Positions 1 through 10,354 of a DNA stretch of 64,000 bases are shown here, piece by piece. The DNA comes from Mycolicibacterium austroafricanum (GTDB taxonomy: Bacteria > Actinomycetota > Actinomycetes > Mycobacteriales > Mycobacteriaceae). The stretch lies in assembly GCF_000612725.1 (NCBI RefSeq), contig NZ_HG964454.1:143951-207950 (forward strand). Direction: 5' to 3'. A model generated the notes under the pieces. It made no database searches and was not told the origin of the DNA. It worked only from the letters and a program-made list of their open reading frames with translations. A program made the translations under genes and the position numbers. Positions within the stretch are counted from its first letter, which is position 1. Every line of letters starts with the position of its first letter.

Positions 1-483
1 GGGGTGGTCCTGTACGCCTTCGTCGGCGGCTCACCGTCGCACGAGGTCCCCGACAACGCCGTTGCCGAGGCCGTGCTGCCCGCCCCGCCGGCTGCCGTCC
101 CCGCCGCGCCGGTTCCCGCTCCGGTGCCCGCCGCCGCGCAGGCTGCCCCGCTCCCGGAGCCCGTCCCCGAAGCGCTGCCCGAGATCGCCACGACGCCCGA
201 GGACACCTGGGTTCCCGACGTGGTTGACGCTGAGATCGCGGCGACTCCCGCAGCCGAACCCGTCGCCGAGGTGATCGAGGCGCCTGAGGTTGCCGTCGTT
301 CACGGCCTCGACCCGGCTGCCCCGCAGGCAGTCTCGGCGGTCACCGGAGTGCCGCACCTGTCCGGTGCGGGGCCGGTGGCCGGGCCCGTCGCGCAGGCGG
401 TGCCCGCTCCCGCGGCACCGGTGGCACCCGCCCCGCCGGCGCCCGCGGGCCCGCTGGGCGCTCTGTTCCGCGCTCTGCCCTGA
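1..483 (+). CDS. C-terminal part of a Pro/Ala-rich anchored protein, DUF7159-like (5' end outside window)
   Basis: The reading frame is open from the first base, so the gene starts upstream of the window. What is visible begins with the end of a hydrophobic stretch (VVLYAFVGG), continues as a long Pro/Ala/Val-rich region and ends in LFRALP. The complete protein at 20384-21226 has the same plan: a single membrane segment, a Pro/Ala tail and the ending LFTALP. I therefore infer that this is a second member of that mycobacterial family (DUF7159-like). Its role is unknown. The tail probably lies outside the membrane. Confidence 0.55.
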   Translation, partial: GVVLYAFVGGSPSHEVPDNAVAEAVLPAPPAAVPAAPVPAPVPAAAQAAPLPEPVPEALPEIATTPEDTWVPDVVDAEIAATPAAEPVAEVIEAPEVAVVHGLDPAAPQAVSAVTGVPHLSGAGPVAGPVAQAVPAPAAPVAPAPPAPAGPLGALFRALP

Positions 484-507
484 ACCCCGTAGTACTACTC
501 ATGCCCG

Positions 508-524
508 GCCGGGCTGAGCCCGGC
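508..524 (+). terminator. GC-rich hairpin after the first gene
   Basis: GCCGGGC and GCCCGGC pair as a perfect 7-bp stem around a TGA loop, 25 nt after the stop codon and 12 nt before the next start. There is no clear T-run, so it could be a weak terminator or a structure in the leader of the acyltransferase gene. Confidence 0.4.
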
Positions 525-535
525 ATGCTTGCCCC

Positions 536-1834
536 ATGACACACGCAACGCGTGACCGCGCCGTCGACGTCGCCCGCCTCGCCGCGTTGGTGGTGGTCAT
601 GTTCGGGCACTGCGCGCTGCTGCTGGCCACCATCGACGGTTCCGGGGTGCGCATCGGCAACCTCATCGGACAGGTGCCTGCGGTCGCGCCGGTCACCTGG
701 ATCGTCCAGGTGATGCCGCTGTTCTTCCTGGCGGGCGGGGCGGCCGGGGCGTACGGACATCGTGCCGGAACACCCTGGGGCGCTTGGCTGTTCACTCGCG
801 CGCAGCGGCTGTACCGGCCGGTGTTCTGGTACCTGGCCGCCTGGTCGGTGGGCCTGCTCGCCGCATGGGCGGCGCTCGGCGCCGACTCTGCGGCCGGGCT
901 GGGGGGCGAGAGCGTCGCGCTGCTGTGGTTCCTCGGGGTCTACGTCGTCACGCTCGCGTTCGTACCCGCCCTGGTGCGGATGCGGACGGGCCGGGCAGCG
1001 GCGGTCGTCATCGCGTTCCTCGTCGCTGCCGCCGCAGCCATGGATGCGGTCCGGCTGAACACCGGCACCCCGGCCGTCGCCGTGGGCAACTTCCTGTTCG
1101 TCTGGCTGATCCCGGTGGCCCTCGGGGTGGCCTACGCACGCCGCCTCATCGGCCGTCACGTTGCGCTCGCCGTCGCGGTGGCCGCCTTCGCGGTGCAGAC
1201 GGTGCTCGTCGCGGCCGGACCCTACGGGGTTTCGCTCGTCGTCACCGGGACCGAGCAGATATCCAACGTCTCGCCGCCGACGCTGCTGCTGGCGATGCAC
1301 TGCCTCTGGATGTCCTGCCTGTTCGTCGCTGCGGCCGGCGCCATCGGCCGCTGGGCGCAGCGTCCGCGAGTGTGGACGGTGGTGGCCGCGGGCAATGCGG
1401 GAGCGATGACGCTGTACCTGTGGCACATCGTGGCGATCGCGATCGCCGCCTTCGGCCTGCACGCACTCGGCCTTGACGCCTACGACGTCACCGCATCCGG
1501 GTTCTGGGGTCTGCTCGCCCTGCGGGCCCTTGTGTTCTCCGTCGTGATGTTCGCGCTGTTCCGGCTGCTGGCACCGCTGGAGCGCCACCCGTTGCCGTGG
1601 TGGGACGCACCGGCGACCGCGGGCGGTGCCCGTGCCACCGCCGCCGGCGCCCTGCTGTGCGCCTCGGCCGTGGTGCTGGTCGTGATGGCCAAGTTCGGGC
1701 TCGGCGACGGGACGGGATGGTCGGCGCTGGCAGTCTTCCTCGGCCTGGCCGCGGCCGCCCGGACCTGCGCCGCGGCACCGGCGGCCGTCAGCGGCCCGCA
1801 GGCACCGACAGAAGTCGGCTCGCGGCGGCCTTGA
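536..1834 (+). CDS. Membrane acyltransferase, acyltransferase-3 family
   Basis: This 432-residue protein has about ten hydrophobic segments. Near the N-terminus Arg14 and His25 form the R-X10-H pattern (DVARLAALVVVMFGHC) that marks the acyltransferase-3 family. These integral membrane enzymes O-acylate sugars, glycans or lipids on the cell surface. The substrate cannot be read from the sequence. The gene stands alone between a short hairpin and a decayed SDR gene. The final 30 residues are Ala/Pro-rich and probably not catalytic. Confidence 0.8.
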   Translation: MTHATRDRAVDVARLAALVVVMFGHCALLLATIDGSGVRIGNLIGQVPAVAPVTWIVQVMPLFFLAGGAAGAYGHRAGTPWGAWLFTRAQRLYRPVFWYLAAWSVGLLAAWAALGADSAAGLGGESVALLWFLGVYVVTLAFVPALVRMRTGRAAAVVIAFLVAAAAAMDAVRLNTGTPAVAVGNFLFVWLIPVALGVAYARRLIGRHVALAVAVAAFAVQTVLVAAGPYGVSLVVTGTEQISNVSPPTLLLAMHCLWMSCLFVAAAGAIGRWAQRPRVWTVVAAGNAGAMTLYLWHIVAIAIAAFGLHALGLDAYDVTASGFWGLLALRALVFSVVMFALFRLLAPLERHPLPWWDAPATAGGARATAAGALLCASAVVLVVMAKFGLGDGTGWSALAVFLGLAAAARTCAAAPAAVSGPQAPTEVGSRRP

Positions 1835-2104
1835 CCGGGTCGGGCAGCACCCGCATCGCCTTCGACATCACCGACGACGCCACCACCTGCCGGTCGCCGC
1901 GCATCAGCGCGTCGAACCCTTGCCGGGCCACCTGGTCGTGCTGCGAAAGAGGTGTTCCACTCCGTCGGGGGTCCGCAGGTCCACTTGGATCGGTTGCACG
2001 GAGACACCGGACGCGGCCAGGTCGCCGACCACGGCATGGATCCCGTCGTCCTCGGAGGCGACCACGAGGTCGTACCCGTTTTCGCCATGTGGATTGCGGT
2101 GCAA
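1788..2104 (-). pseudogene. Short-chain dehydrogenase relic with internal deletion
   Basis: Two pieces of one SDR-like protein lie in different frames of the minus strand. Upstream, at about 1965-2104, a frame reads NGYDLVVASEDD, then VQPIQVDLRTPDGVEHLF, which is the usual SDR stretch after the nucleotide-binding loop. Downstream, at about 1788-1925, another frame reads QGFDALMRGDRQVVASS and ends SVPAGR, the usual SDR C-terminus. The glycine-rich start and the catalytic Tyr-x-x-x-Lys core are both missing. Only about 100 of an expected 250-270 residues remain. The pieces fit a gene that lost its middle and was then frameshifted. Confidence 0.7.
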
Positions 2105-2177
2105 AATGCGAACAGATATGACTTGCTGCTGACAGGTTCGCCGGAAGACTTGATCCCATCCAGAGAAGGGGCAAGTA

Positions 2178-2621
2178 TTGGAACCGATGACCGAAGAACC
2201 CGATTACTCGGCAGTGCTGAGGTCGGCGGCCTTACGTGTCACGCGGCCGCGGATGGCGGTGCTGCACGCCGTCGGACGACATCCTCACGCCGACACCGAA
2301 CTCATCATCAATGCCACCCGCGAGCTTGTGCCGGACGTGTCCCGGCAGACGGTGTACGACGCGCTGAACGCGCTTGCCGCAACGGGATTGGTGCGACGCA
2401 TCCAGCCGGCCGGATCGGTGGCCCGGTACGAGACCCGGGTCGGCGACAACCACCATCACGTCGTGTGCCGAAACTGCGGGGTGATCGCTGACGTGGACTG
2501 CGCGGTCGGTGAGGCCCCGTGTCTGACCGCATCGGACGACCTCGGCTTCGAGGTCGACGAGGCCGAAGTCATCTACTGGGGTATCTGCCCCGCCTGTTCG
2601 ACAGCCCCATCACCGCAATGA
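2178..2621 (+). CDS. furA: Fur-family repressor FurA
   Basis: This 147-residue ferric-uptake-type regulator closely resembles mycobacterial FurA. It has a winged helix with [15 protein letters not shown], the metal-binding histidines in HPHAD and DNHHHVVC, and the Cys pairs in CRNCG and CPACS. FurA represses its own operon with katG and responds to oxidative stress and metal state. The TTG start is chosen because AGAGAAGGGG lies 6 nt upstream. An ATG three codons later (2187) is the alternative. katG follows 25 nt downstream in the same direction, the standard mycobacterial arrangement. Confidence 0.92.
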   Translation: MEPMTEEPDYSAVLRSAALRVTRPRMAVLHAVGRHPHADTELIINATRELVPDVSRQTVYDALNALAATGLVRRIQPAGSVARYETRVGDNHHHVVCRNCGVIADVDCAVGEAPCLTASDDLGFEVDEAEVIYWGICPACSTAPSPQ

Positions 2622-2646
2622 TGTCCGGATTACGAAAGGGAACACC

Positions 2647-4890
<2,244 letters not shown>

Positions 4891-4900
4891 GCCCCGGCGG

Positions 4901-5656
4901 TCAGAGCCGACTCTCGGGTCCCAGGACCGTCCACACCGTCTTCCCGTTCGCCGTCGGAATCGAGCCCCATGATCGGCTCAACGTCGCCACGATGGCCAAA
5001 CCGGAGACGGTGTGGGCGCCGGACCCCGAACTCTCGTGCAGGGCAGCGGGTGTCGGGCATTGGTCGCTGACCGCTACCGTCACGCAGCCGTCGAAGGCCT
5101 CAAGGACCAGGATGGGTCGGCTTGAGGTGTGCTCTAGGACGTTCTCGATCAGCACGGTGGCCACCGTGGACGCTGCCAGGATCAGGTCGGGGCACGCCCA
5201 CTCCGTCAGCCATCGAGCGACCAATCCACGGGCCCGGGTGAGGCTGATCCGGTCAGCCGCCAGTTCGTCGCGGGCGCGCCTGCGGAGGCGGTGCGGTTCG
5301 CCGATCGAAGCCGCAGCGGAGGCTTCGTCGGGGTGTACCGGAACCCATCGGGAAGCACCGGATCGCTGGATGGCAGCGCGTCGCTCCTCCTGGGCGCACA
5401 CCAGCACGATGGGAACGTCGGGCCACGTACTGACGTGCCACCTCGCGCTGGTGAACGCCGTCCACGCACTGCTGGCGGGAACGTGTAGATCGCTGACGTC
5501 GACGACGACCGCCTTCGGCTCGTCCAGCGCGGCCTTGATCACGCTGTTGCGAACCTCGCGGTACGTCCAGCTGTCCAGCGTCCCGGAGAGGACCAGCATG
5601 GCGCATCCGTCCAGCGATCTGCTCGCCGATACGTGAACGTGGGTACGGTCAACCAT
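4901..5656 (-). CDS. STAS plus HATPase (anti-sigma-type) signalling protein
   Basis: This 251-residue protein starts at ATG 5656, overlapping the end of cheB by 8 nt, so the two are probably translationally coupled. Residues about 5-115 look like a STAS domain; a Ser pair in VPASSAWTAF sits where anti-anti-sigma factors are phosphorylated. Residues about 125-250 look like a GHKL ATPase domain, with an N-box (LIENVLEHT), a G1-like VSDQ and a G2-like SGLAIVATL. Such proteins belong to the partner-switching systems that control stress sigma factors. Having both the antagonist and the kinase-like module in one chain is less usual. The target is not visible here. Confidence 0.75.
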   Translation of the reverse strand: MVDRTHVHVSASRSLDGCAMLVLSGTLDSWTYREVRNSVIKAALDEPKAVVVDVSDLHVPASSAWTAFTSARWHVSTWPDVPIVLVCAQEERRAAIQRSGASRWVPVHPDEASAAASIGEPHRLRRRARDELAADRISLTRARGLVARWLTEWACPDLILAASTVATVLIENVLEHTSSRPILVLEAFDGCVTVAVSDQCPTPAALHESSGSGAHTVSGLAIVATLSRSWGSIPTANGKTVWTVLGPESRL

Positions 5657-6662
5657 CGTCGGACGCGCCCGTCTCGGCGACGGCGACGGCAATCCGCTCC
5701 CGCAGCACGGCGAGTGCTTTCTCGGTTTCGGCGGCCAGCGCCGCATATCGTTCGTGAACGAGGTCGGAGACCGCCTTGCCGGCGAGTTTGCGGGCCAGCC
5801 GGGATTTCTCCTCCAGGCTGCGAACTGCGATCAGCAGCGCACCCTGTACCTCACGATCGCGCGCAGACAGCAGCGCATCGGCGCTCCAGGCGTGGCCGAT
5901 GTGACACCGGTAGTAGCCGTCGGCGACGGTCAGAAGCGATCCGTTGCAGTCCGGACAGGTGAATCCCGAAGGCGGACCAAGGGTCTGGAGATCCAGCTCG
6001 GCGAGCGGCTCCGTCATCGCGATGTGGTTCTCCAACTCCAGATACGCGTCAGTTGACTTCGCATGCCCCGAAGATCCGCGCCGTGCGAGCCCCATGAGAA
6101 CCGCCCCCATGTCCGCGGCAACGGCGGTGCGGTCCACGACACCTGCGCGCAGCGCATTACTCGGCATGGCGGCGAACAGCGCGTCGTCGGGGGACTGGCA
6201 CAGCGTGGTGCCACCCCGCGCCCGAATCGCGGCCAGGCCCAGCACCCCGTCGTCGAGTACACCGGAGAGCAGCACTCCGATGGCTCGCGGCCCGAAAGAG
6301 ACTGCCACAGAACGAAACAGCGCGTTGAGCGCCGGGCGGTGCCCGCTCTCGCTCGGGCCGTTCGACAGCACGATTCGGTGATCGCGGGTGAGCAGGTGCC
6401 GGCCGGGGACGGCCACATAGATGCGGCCGGGCTCCAGCGTCGCACCGTTCTCTGCGGCCACGGCAGGCAGCGGGCCGGCCCGATCGATGATCTGCGCGAG
6501 CACGCTAGGGCCCTGCTCGGGCAGGTGCAGGGCCATCAACACCGCGAACGGCAGGTCCTCAGGCAGGCCTGCGGCGACTCTCGACAGGGCTTCCACGCCG
6601 CCTGCGGAGCCTCCGATCGCCACAACTCCGCGCAGAGGATCGTCAGTCGACGTCACGGTCAC
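5649..6662 (-). CDS. cheB: CheB-type methylesterase without receiver domain
   Basis: The catalytic CheB domain starts at once: AIGGSAGGVEAL holds the nucleophilic Ser, HLPEQ the His region and SGVLDDGVLGL the Asp region. There is no N-terminal receiver domain, so CheA phosphorylation cannot control it in the usual way. After the domain comes a small Cys/His cluster (CPDC, then CHIGHAW), probably a zinc ribbon, and then a helical, possibly coiled-coil tail. I place the start at GTG 6662; GTG 6656 is possible. The longer upstream frame reads antisense to a glycosyltransferase relic and is not family-like. Mycobacteria have no known flagellar chemotaxis, so the substrate is not an ordinary chemoreceptor. 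Confidence 0.82.
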   Translation of the reverse strand: MTVTSTDDPLRGVVAIGGSAGGVEALSRVAAGLPEDLPFAVLMALHLPEQGPSVLAQIIDRAGPLPAVAAENGATLEPGRIYVAVPGRHLLTRDHRIVLSNGPSESGHRPALNALFRSVAVSFGPRAIGVLLSGVLDDGVLGLAAIRARGGTTLCQSPDDALFAAMPSNALRAGVVDRTAVAADMGAVLMGLARRGSSGHAKSTDAYLELENHIAMTEPLAELDLQTLGPPSGFTCPDCNGSLLTVADGYYRCHIGHAWSADALLSARDREVQGALLIAVRSLEEKSRLARKLAGKAVSDLVHERYAALAAETEKALAVLRERIAVAVAETGASDDG

Positions 6663-6765
6663 CTGACCAGTGTTACCCACGCGCGGAACCGACAATCGCG
6701 TTTCATCGTGAAGTCCGGCAAGCGAAAGGGTCGGGACGCCAGGCGAAGAGGGCGGTCTCCGCCAG

Positions 6766-7425
6766 GGTTGCACCCGGGCCAAGGCGTCGGTACTCGCCCC
6801 GGGCATCGATGTCGATGATGTCTGCGCCGAGGAAATCGTGTTCCGCCACGGCGAGTCGTCCGGCCGGGTCGTGGCCGTCGCCAGAGACTTCTCCCCCCAG
6901 CAGGGCCTGGGCCAGGTGCTCCGGGTGTTCCCGTCGTCGAACGCGGCCGAACTCGTACTGGTCACCAGGGAACCTGACGACGAACCAGACTACGACGACA
7001 TCCTCTCTCTCGCCCGCGAAAAGAAGGCCGCCAAGCGCGTGAACCTGGTCGCGGGTGCAGCCGGCGACGATCTCACTGCGCTGTTCCGGTCCGCCGATGT
7101 GGTTGTCGCGCCGGCGCGATGCGAACCGTCCTGCGCGACGGTATTGCAGGCGATGGCGTGTGGTGCGCCGATCGTGGCGACCTCCGCCGGAGGGGCCCGC
7201 GATGCCGTGATCGGGGAAGTGACCGGACTTCTCGTGCCGCCGGGCAACGCCGACGCGCTCGGTCGTGCGTTGCGGTCGACCCTCGGCCAAATGGTGCTGC
7301 GGGAGGGCATGGGACTCGCCGGCCGCTCCAGGGCCCGGTCGCGGTACAGCTGGGACCGCATCGCCACCGATGCCGAAGTGGTGTACGCGTCGGCGACAAC
7401 CCGAGAATCCGCCTTCGCGTGTTGA
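6766..7425 (+). pseudogene. GT4-type glycosyltransferase relic, C-terminal half only
   Basis: The frame encodes only the second Rossmann domain of a GT-B glycosyltransferase. Homology-like sequence begins at RAKASVLAPGIDVD and continues through LFRSADVVVAPARCEPS, MACGAPIVAT and TGLLVPPGNADALG. The acceptor-binding N-terminal domain is absent, since an in-frame stop lies at 6709-6711. The family EX7E motif reads EPSCATVLQ, with Gln in place of the second Glu. GTG 6838 could start translation of a 195-residue fragment, but it would be half an enzyme. I call it a 5'-truncated pseudogene. Confidence 0.65.
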
Positions 7426-7435
7426 TCATCCGGGC

Positions 7436-8140
7436 CTATCTGAGCGCCGGGTGTGCCGACGGGTTCTGAGCCGCGATGCCGGGCCCGTCACCGCTGCCGC
7501 GCAGCTGCGTGCCGGTGGCCTGGAAGTGGACCCGACGGGCGATCTCCACGGCATGGTCGGCGAACCGCTCGTAGAACCGGCCGACCAGTACCAGATCGGC
7601 TGCCACCGTCGGGCCGTGCCGCCACCGCGGACCCATCAGCCGCGAGAACAACTGCCGGTGCAGCTCGTTCATCTGCTCGTCGCCGTCGCAGACCCGCCAG
7701 GCCAGCGCCGGGTCGCCGGTGCGCACCGTCGACTGCGCCAGCCCGGCCAGTTCGATCGCCGTGGCGGCCATGCCGGCGAACAGATCGTGGACGTCGTGCG
7801 GGACGACGCGGTCCGGATCGCGGCGGCGCGCCGCGCGGGCCACGTTCGATGCCAGCCCGCCCATCCGGTCGGCGTCGGCGGCGATGTAGAGGGCCGACAC
7901 GACGACGCGAAGATCGCGGGCGACCGGTGCCTGCAGTGCGAGCAGGCAGTACGCGCGGTCGTGGACTGCGTTGCCCAGCCGGGTCAGTCGCTTCAGGTCG
8001 AACGCGACCGTGTCCGCACGCCGGATGTCGGCTTCGAGCAGTGCGGCCGACGCGGCCTGCATGAGAGCCGCGGCGCGACCGCACATCTCGGCCAGGTCGA
8101 CTGTCAGTCGATCTAGTGCCTGATGGAATTCGATGCGCAT
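7436..8140 (-). CDS. phoU: PhoU-family phosphate-signalling protein
   Basis: This 234-residue protein has the PhoU architecture of two three-helix bundles. It includes RIEFHQALDRL at the start, VARDLRVVVSALYIAADADRMG in the first repeat and ADLVLVGRFYERFADHAVEIARRV in the second. The acidic and Arg residues of these motifs bind metal clusters in the family. PhoU proteins restrain phosphate uptake and two-component signalling, and influence persistence in mycobacteria. No Pst transporter genes are nearby. GGGGAG precedes the ATG, and a SigF-type promoter lies 35-58 nt upstream. The last 20 residues are Gly/Pro-rich and look dispensable. Confidence 0.88.
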   Translation of the reverse strand: MRIEFHQALDRLTVDLAEMCGRAAALMQAASAALLEADIRRADTVAFDLKRLTRLGNAVHDRAYCLLALQAPVARDLRVVVSALYIAADADRMGGLASNVARAARRRDPDRVVPHDVHDLFAGMAATAIELAGLAQSTVRTGDPALAWRVCDGDEQMNELHRQLFSRLMGPRWRHGPTVAADLVLVGRFYERFADHAVEIARRVHFQATGTQLRGSGDGPGIAAQNPSAHPALR

Positions 8141-8174
8141 GGCTCTCCCCGGATCTGTGCGGTACCGGGGGCCT

Positions 8175-8198
8175 TACCCCGTGGGCGCCATATCAAAC
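8175..8198 (-). promoter_or_regulatory. SigF-type promoter upstream of phoU
   Basis: Read on the minus strand, GTTT (8198-8195) is followed after 15 nt by GGGTA (8179-8175). This matches the mycobacterial SigF pattern GGTTT-N15-17-GGGTA except for the first G. Transcription would start near 8168, leaving a leader of about 28 nt that contains the ribosome-binding site. Confidence 0.7.
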
Positions 8199-8241
8199 TC
8201 GCCGTCCGAGTAAGTTCGAGGGCGTCTGACCACCGAGGCGA

Positions 8242-10104
8242 ATGGATCGCGGTTTGAACGCACGAGCCGACAACGAGGCGAACGAGTCCTTCGAGGCTGT
8301 GCTGCGGTACATCCGCGATGCGCGGGGCTTCGATTTCACCGGCTACAAACGCGCCTCGTTGATGCGGCGGGTCCGCCACCGGATGGACCAGGCCGGCTTC
8401 AGCACGTTCGAGGAGTACCTCGACACCCTGCAGGCCAGTCCCGACGAGTTCTCGGCGCTGTTCAACACGATCCTCATCAACGTCACGAGCTTCTTCCGCG
8501 ACCCGCCGGCCTGGGATTACGTCCGGGACGAGGTTGTGCCGACACTGCTGGCCGAGCGCCGCCCGAACGAGGCGATCCGGGTGTGGAGCGCCGGCTGCGC
8601 ATCCGGAGAGGAGGCATACACGCTGGCGATGATCTTCGCCGAGGCGATGGGCGTCGACGACTTCCGGGCGCGGGTCAAGATCTACGCCACCGATGTCGAC
8701 GAAGAGGCCCTCAACGAGGCCCGTGCCGCCTCTTATGACGCCAAGGCCGTTGAGCCGGTGCCCGCCGAGCTTCTCAGCCGTTACTTCGAGTCGGTCGGCG
8801 GCCGATACGTCTTCCGCAAAGACCTGCGGCGGGCAGTCATCTTCGGTCGCAACGACCTGGTCAAGGACGCGCCGATCTCACGGGTGGATCTGCTGGTGTG
8901 CCGCAACACCCTGATGTACCTGAACGCCGATACGCAGCGCACCGTGCTGGGCCGTCTGCACTTCGCGCTCGCGCCCCGAGGGGTGCTCTTCCTCGGGCAC
9001 GCCGAGATGCTGCTGAGCCACGCCGACCGGTTCACTCCGCTGAATCTGAAGTACCGGATCTTCCACAAGGTGCTCACCGCGGGGGGCGCAGGTGGACGGC
9101 ATCCCGGCGCCGTGCCGCTCGACCCTCCGGCCGACGCGTCGGGGCTGGCGACGGTCCGGGATCTCGCATTCCGGGCCAGCCCCGTGGCGCAGATCGTCGT
9201 CACCGGCGATGACACCGTCGCGATGATCAACAAGCAGGCCGAGACCACGTTCGGGCTCTCGGCCCGCGACATCGGCCGACTGCTGCGTGACCTGGACGTG
9301 TCCTACCGGCCGGTCGAACTGCGCGCCTACCTCGAACAGGCCAAGGTCGAGCGCCGGTCCGCGCGCATCCAGGACGTCCAGTGGTCGCGGCCCGGCGCCG
9401 ACCCGGTGTGGTTCGAGATCCATGTGAACCCGCTGGTGGACACCGAGAACGGACTCCTCGGCATCTCGGTGGTCTTCTTCGACGTGACCTCGACGCGCGT
9501 ACTGCTGGACAAGGTCGTCCAGACCAACCAGCAACTGGAGACCGCCTACGAAGAACTGCAGTCGACGAATGAGGAACTCGAGACGACCAACGAGGAACTC
9601 CAGTCCACCGTGGAGGAGCTCGAGACGACCAACGAGGAACTCCAGTCGACCAACGAAGAGCTCGAGACCATGAACGAGGAGTTGCAGTCGACCAACGACG
9701 AACTCCATACGATCAACGACGCGATGCGCGAGCGCAGCATCGAACTCGACGAAGCGACCGGTTTCCTCGATTCGCTCGTCGACTCCATCCGGCTTTGTCT
9801 CATTGTCGTCGACCAGCAGATGCGGGTGGTGGTGTGGAATCGTGGCTGCGAGGAACTGTGGGGGCTCCGTTCGGGCGAGGTCATCGGTAAACCGTTGTCC
9901 GCCTTGGATATCGGCCTACCCACCGATGAAGTCAAACCACTGATCGGCCGGGTTTTCGTCGACGCCGACCTCAGCGAAGAAACCACGGTGGACGCCGTGA
10001 ACCGGCGCGGTCGATCGACCCGCGTGCGCGTACTGTGCTCGGCCTTCCGCGCCGGCGACGGTTCGGTCAACGGCGCGGTGCTGCTGAGGGAGCCGCTGGA
10101 CTGA
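8242..10104 (+). CDS. cheR: CheR-type methyltransferase with PAS domains and coiled coil
   Basis: This 620-residue protein joins several modules. Residues about 15-65 are the CheR N-terminal helical domain. About 70-280 is the SAM-dependent methyltransferase, with WSAGCASGEEAYTLAM binding SAM and VCRNTLMYL as a family motif. Residues about 305-420 form a PAS domain. Then comes a long coiled coil of repeated TNEEL-ETTNEEL-QSTNEEL units (about 430-500) and a second PAS domain (about 505-620). In other bacteria this CheR-PAS-coil part is fused to CheB and to a histidine kinase. Here CheB is a separate gene 1.6 kb away and no kinase is present. It probably methylates a non-chemotaxis sensor. Confidence 0.88.
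   Translation: MDRGLNARADNEANESFEAVLRYIRDARGFDFTGYKRASLMRRVRHRMDQAGFSTFEEYLDTLQASPDEFSALFNTILINVTSFFRDPPAWDYVRDEVVPTLLAERRPNEAIRVWSAGCASGEEAYTLAMIFAEAMGVDDFRARVKIYATDVDEEALNEARAASYDAKAVEPVPAELLSRYFESVGGRYVFRKDLRRAVIFGRNDLVKDAPISRVDLLVCRNTLMYLNADTQRTVLGRLHFALAPRGVLFLGHAEMLLSHADRFTPLNLKYRIFHKVLTAGGAGGRHPGAVPLDPPADASGLATVRDLAFRASPVAQIVVTGDDTVAMINKQAETTFGLSARDIGRLLRDLDVSYRPVELRAYLEQAKVERRSARIQDVQWSRPGADPVWFEIHVNPLVDTENGLLGISVVFFDVTSTRVLLDKVVQTNQQLETAYEELQSTNEELETTNEELQSTVEELETTNEELQSTNEELETMNEELQSTNDELHTINDAMRERSIELDEATGFLDSLVDSIRLCLIVVDQQMRVVVWNRGCEELWGLRSGEVIGKPLSALDIGLPTDEVKPLIGRVFVDADLSEETTVDAVNRRGRSTRVRVLCSAFRAGDGSVNGAVLLREPLD
9547..9710 (+). repeat. Direct repeats encoding the CheR coiled coil
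   Basis: Units of about 21-42 nt encode alternating E(L/E)-type TTNEEL and STNEEL blocks within cheR. The repetition is visible at both DNA and protein level and gives a charged amphipathic helix. It is typical of CheR/PAS signalling proteins. Confidence 0.75.
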
Positions 10105-10275
10105 CCAGCGTGGGGCAGCCCTGCGAGGCGCGTAGCGCAGGATCGCCGCGACGATCGAGGACCGGTCGGACCCCAGCTCGGAGAGCACCTCGGCAGTCGG
10201 CGCCACAGCGGTCGAGTTCGGCAGCTCGGCTTGTTTCTGCGCGTCAGCGGTGTCGTGTGAATCATCGACATACAC
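10105..10275 (-). other. Coding-like stretch without a recognisable gene
   Basis: Between cheR and the uracil-DNA glycosylase gene, the minus strand from GTG 10275 has GC-rich third positions and reads like a normal protein start (for example TAEVLSELGSDRSSIVAAIL). After about 55 codons the frame runs antisense into the end of cheR and becomes Arg/Pro/His-rich. I cannot name it. It may be the leftover 5' end of a lost gene, or chance. The remaining bases to 10354 hold nothing I recognise. Confidence 0.3.
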
Positions 10276-10354
10276 CGAAGCGAACGGGCCCCTTCGCGTC
10301 GGTCAACGGGCTGAAGCGGCACGGCCGCATGAGATGTCCTCTGTCAATGCGTTG

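Noticed and set aside
6674-6697. Possible SigF promoter before cheB (GATT-N15-GGGTA)
   Set aside because: -35 element poor and -10 too close to the start codon to be convincing.
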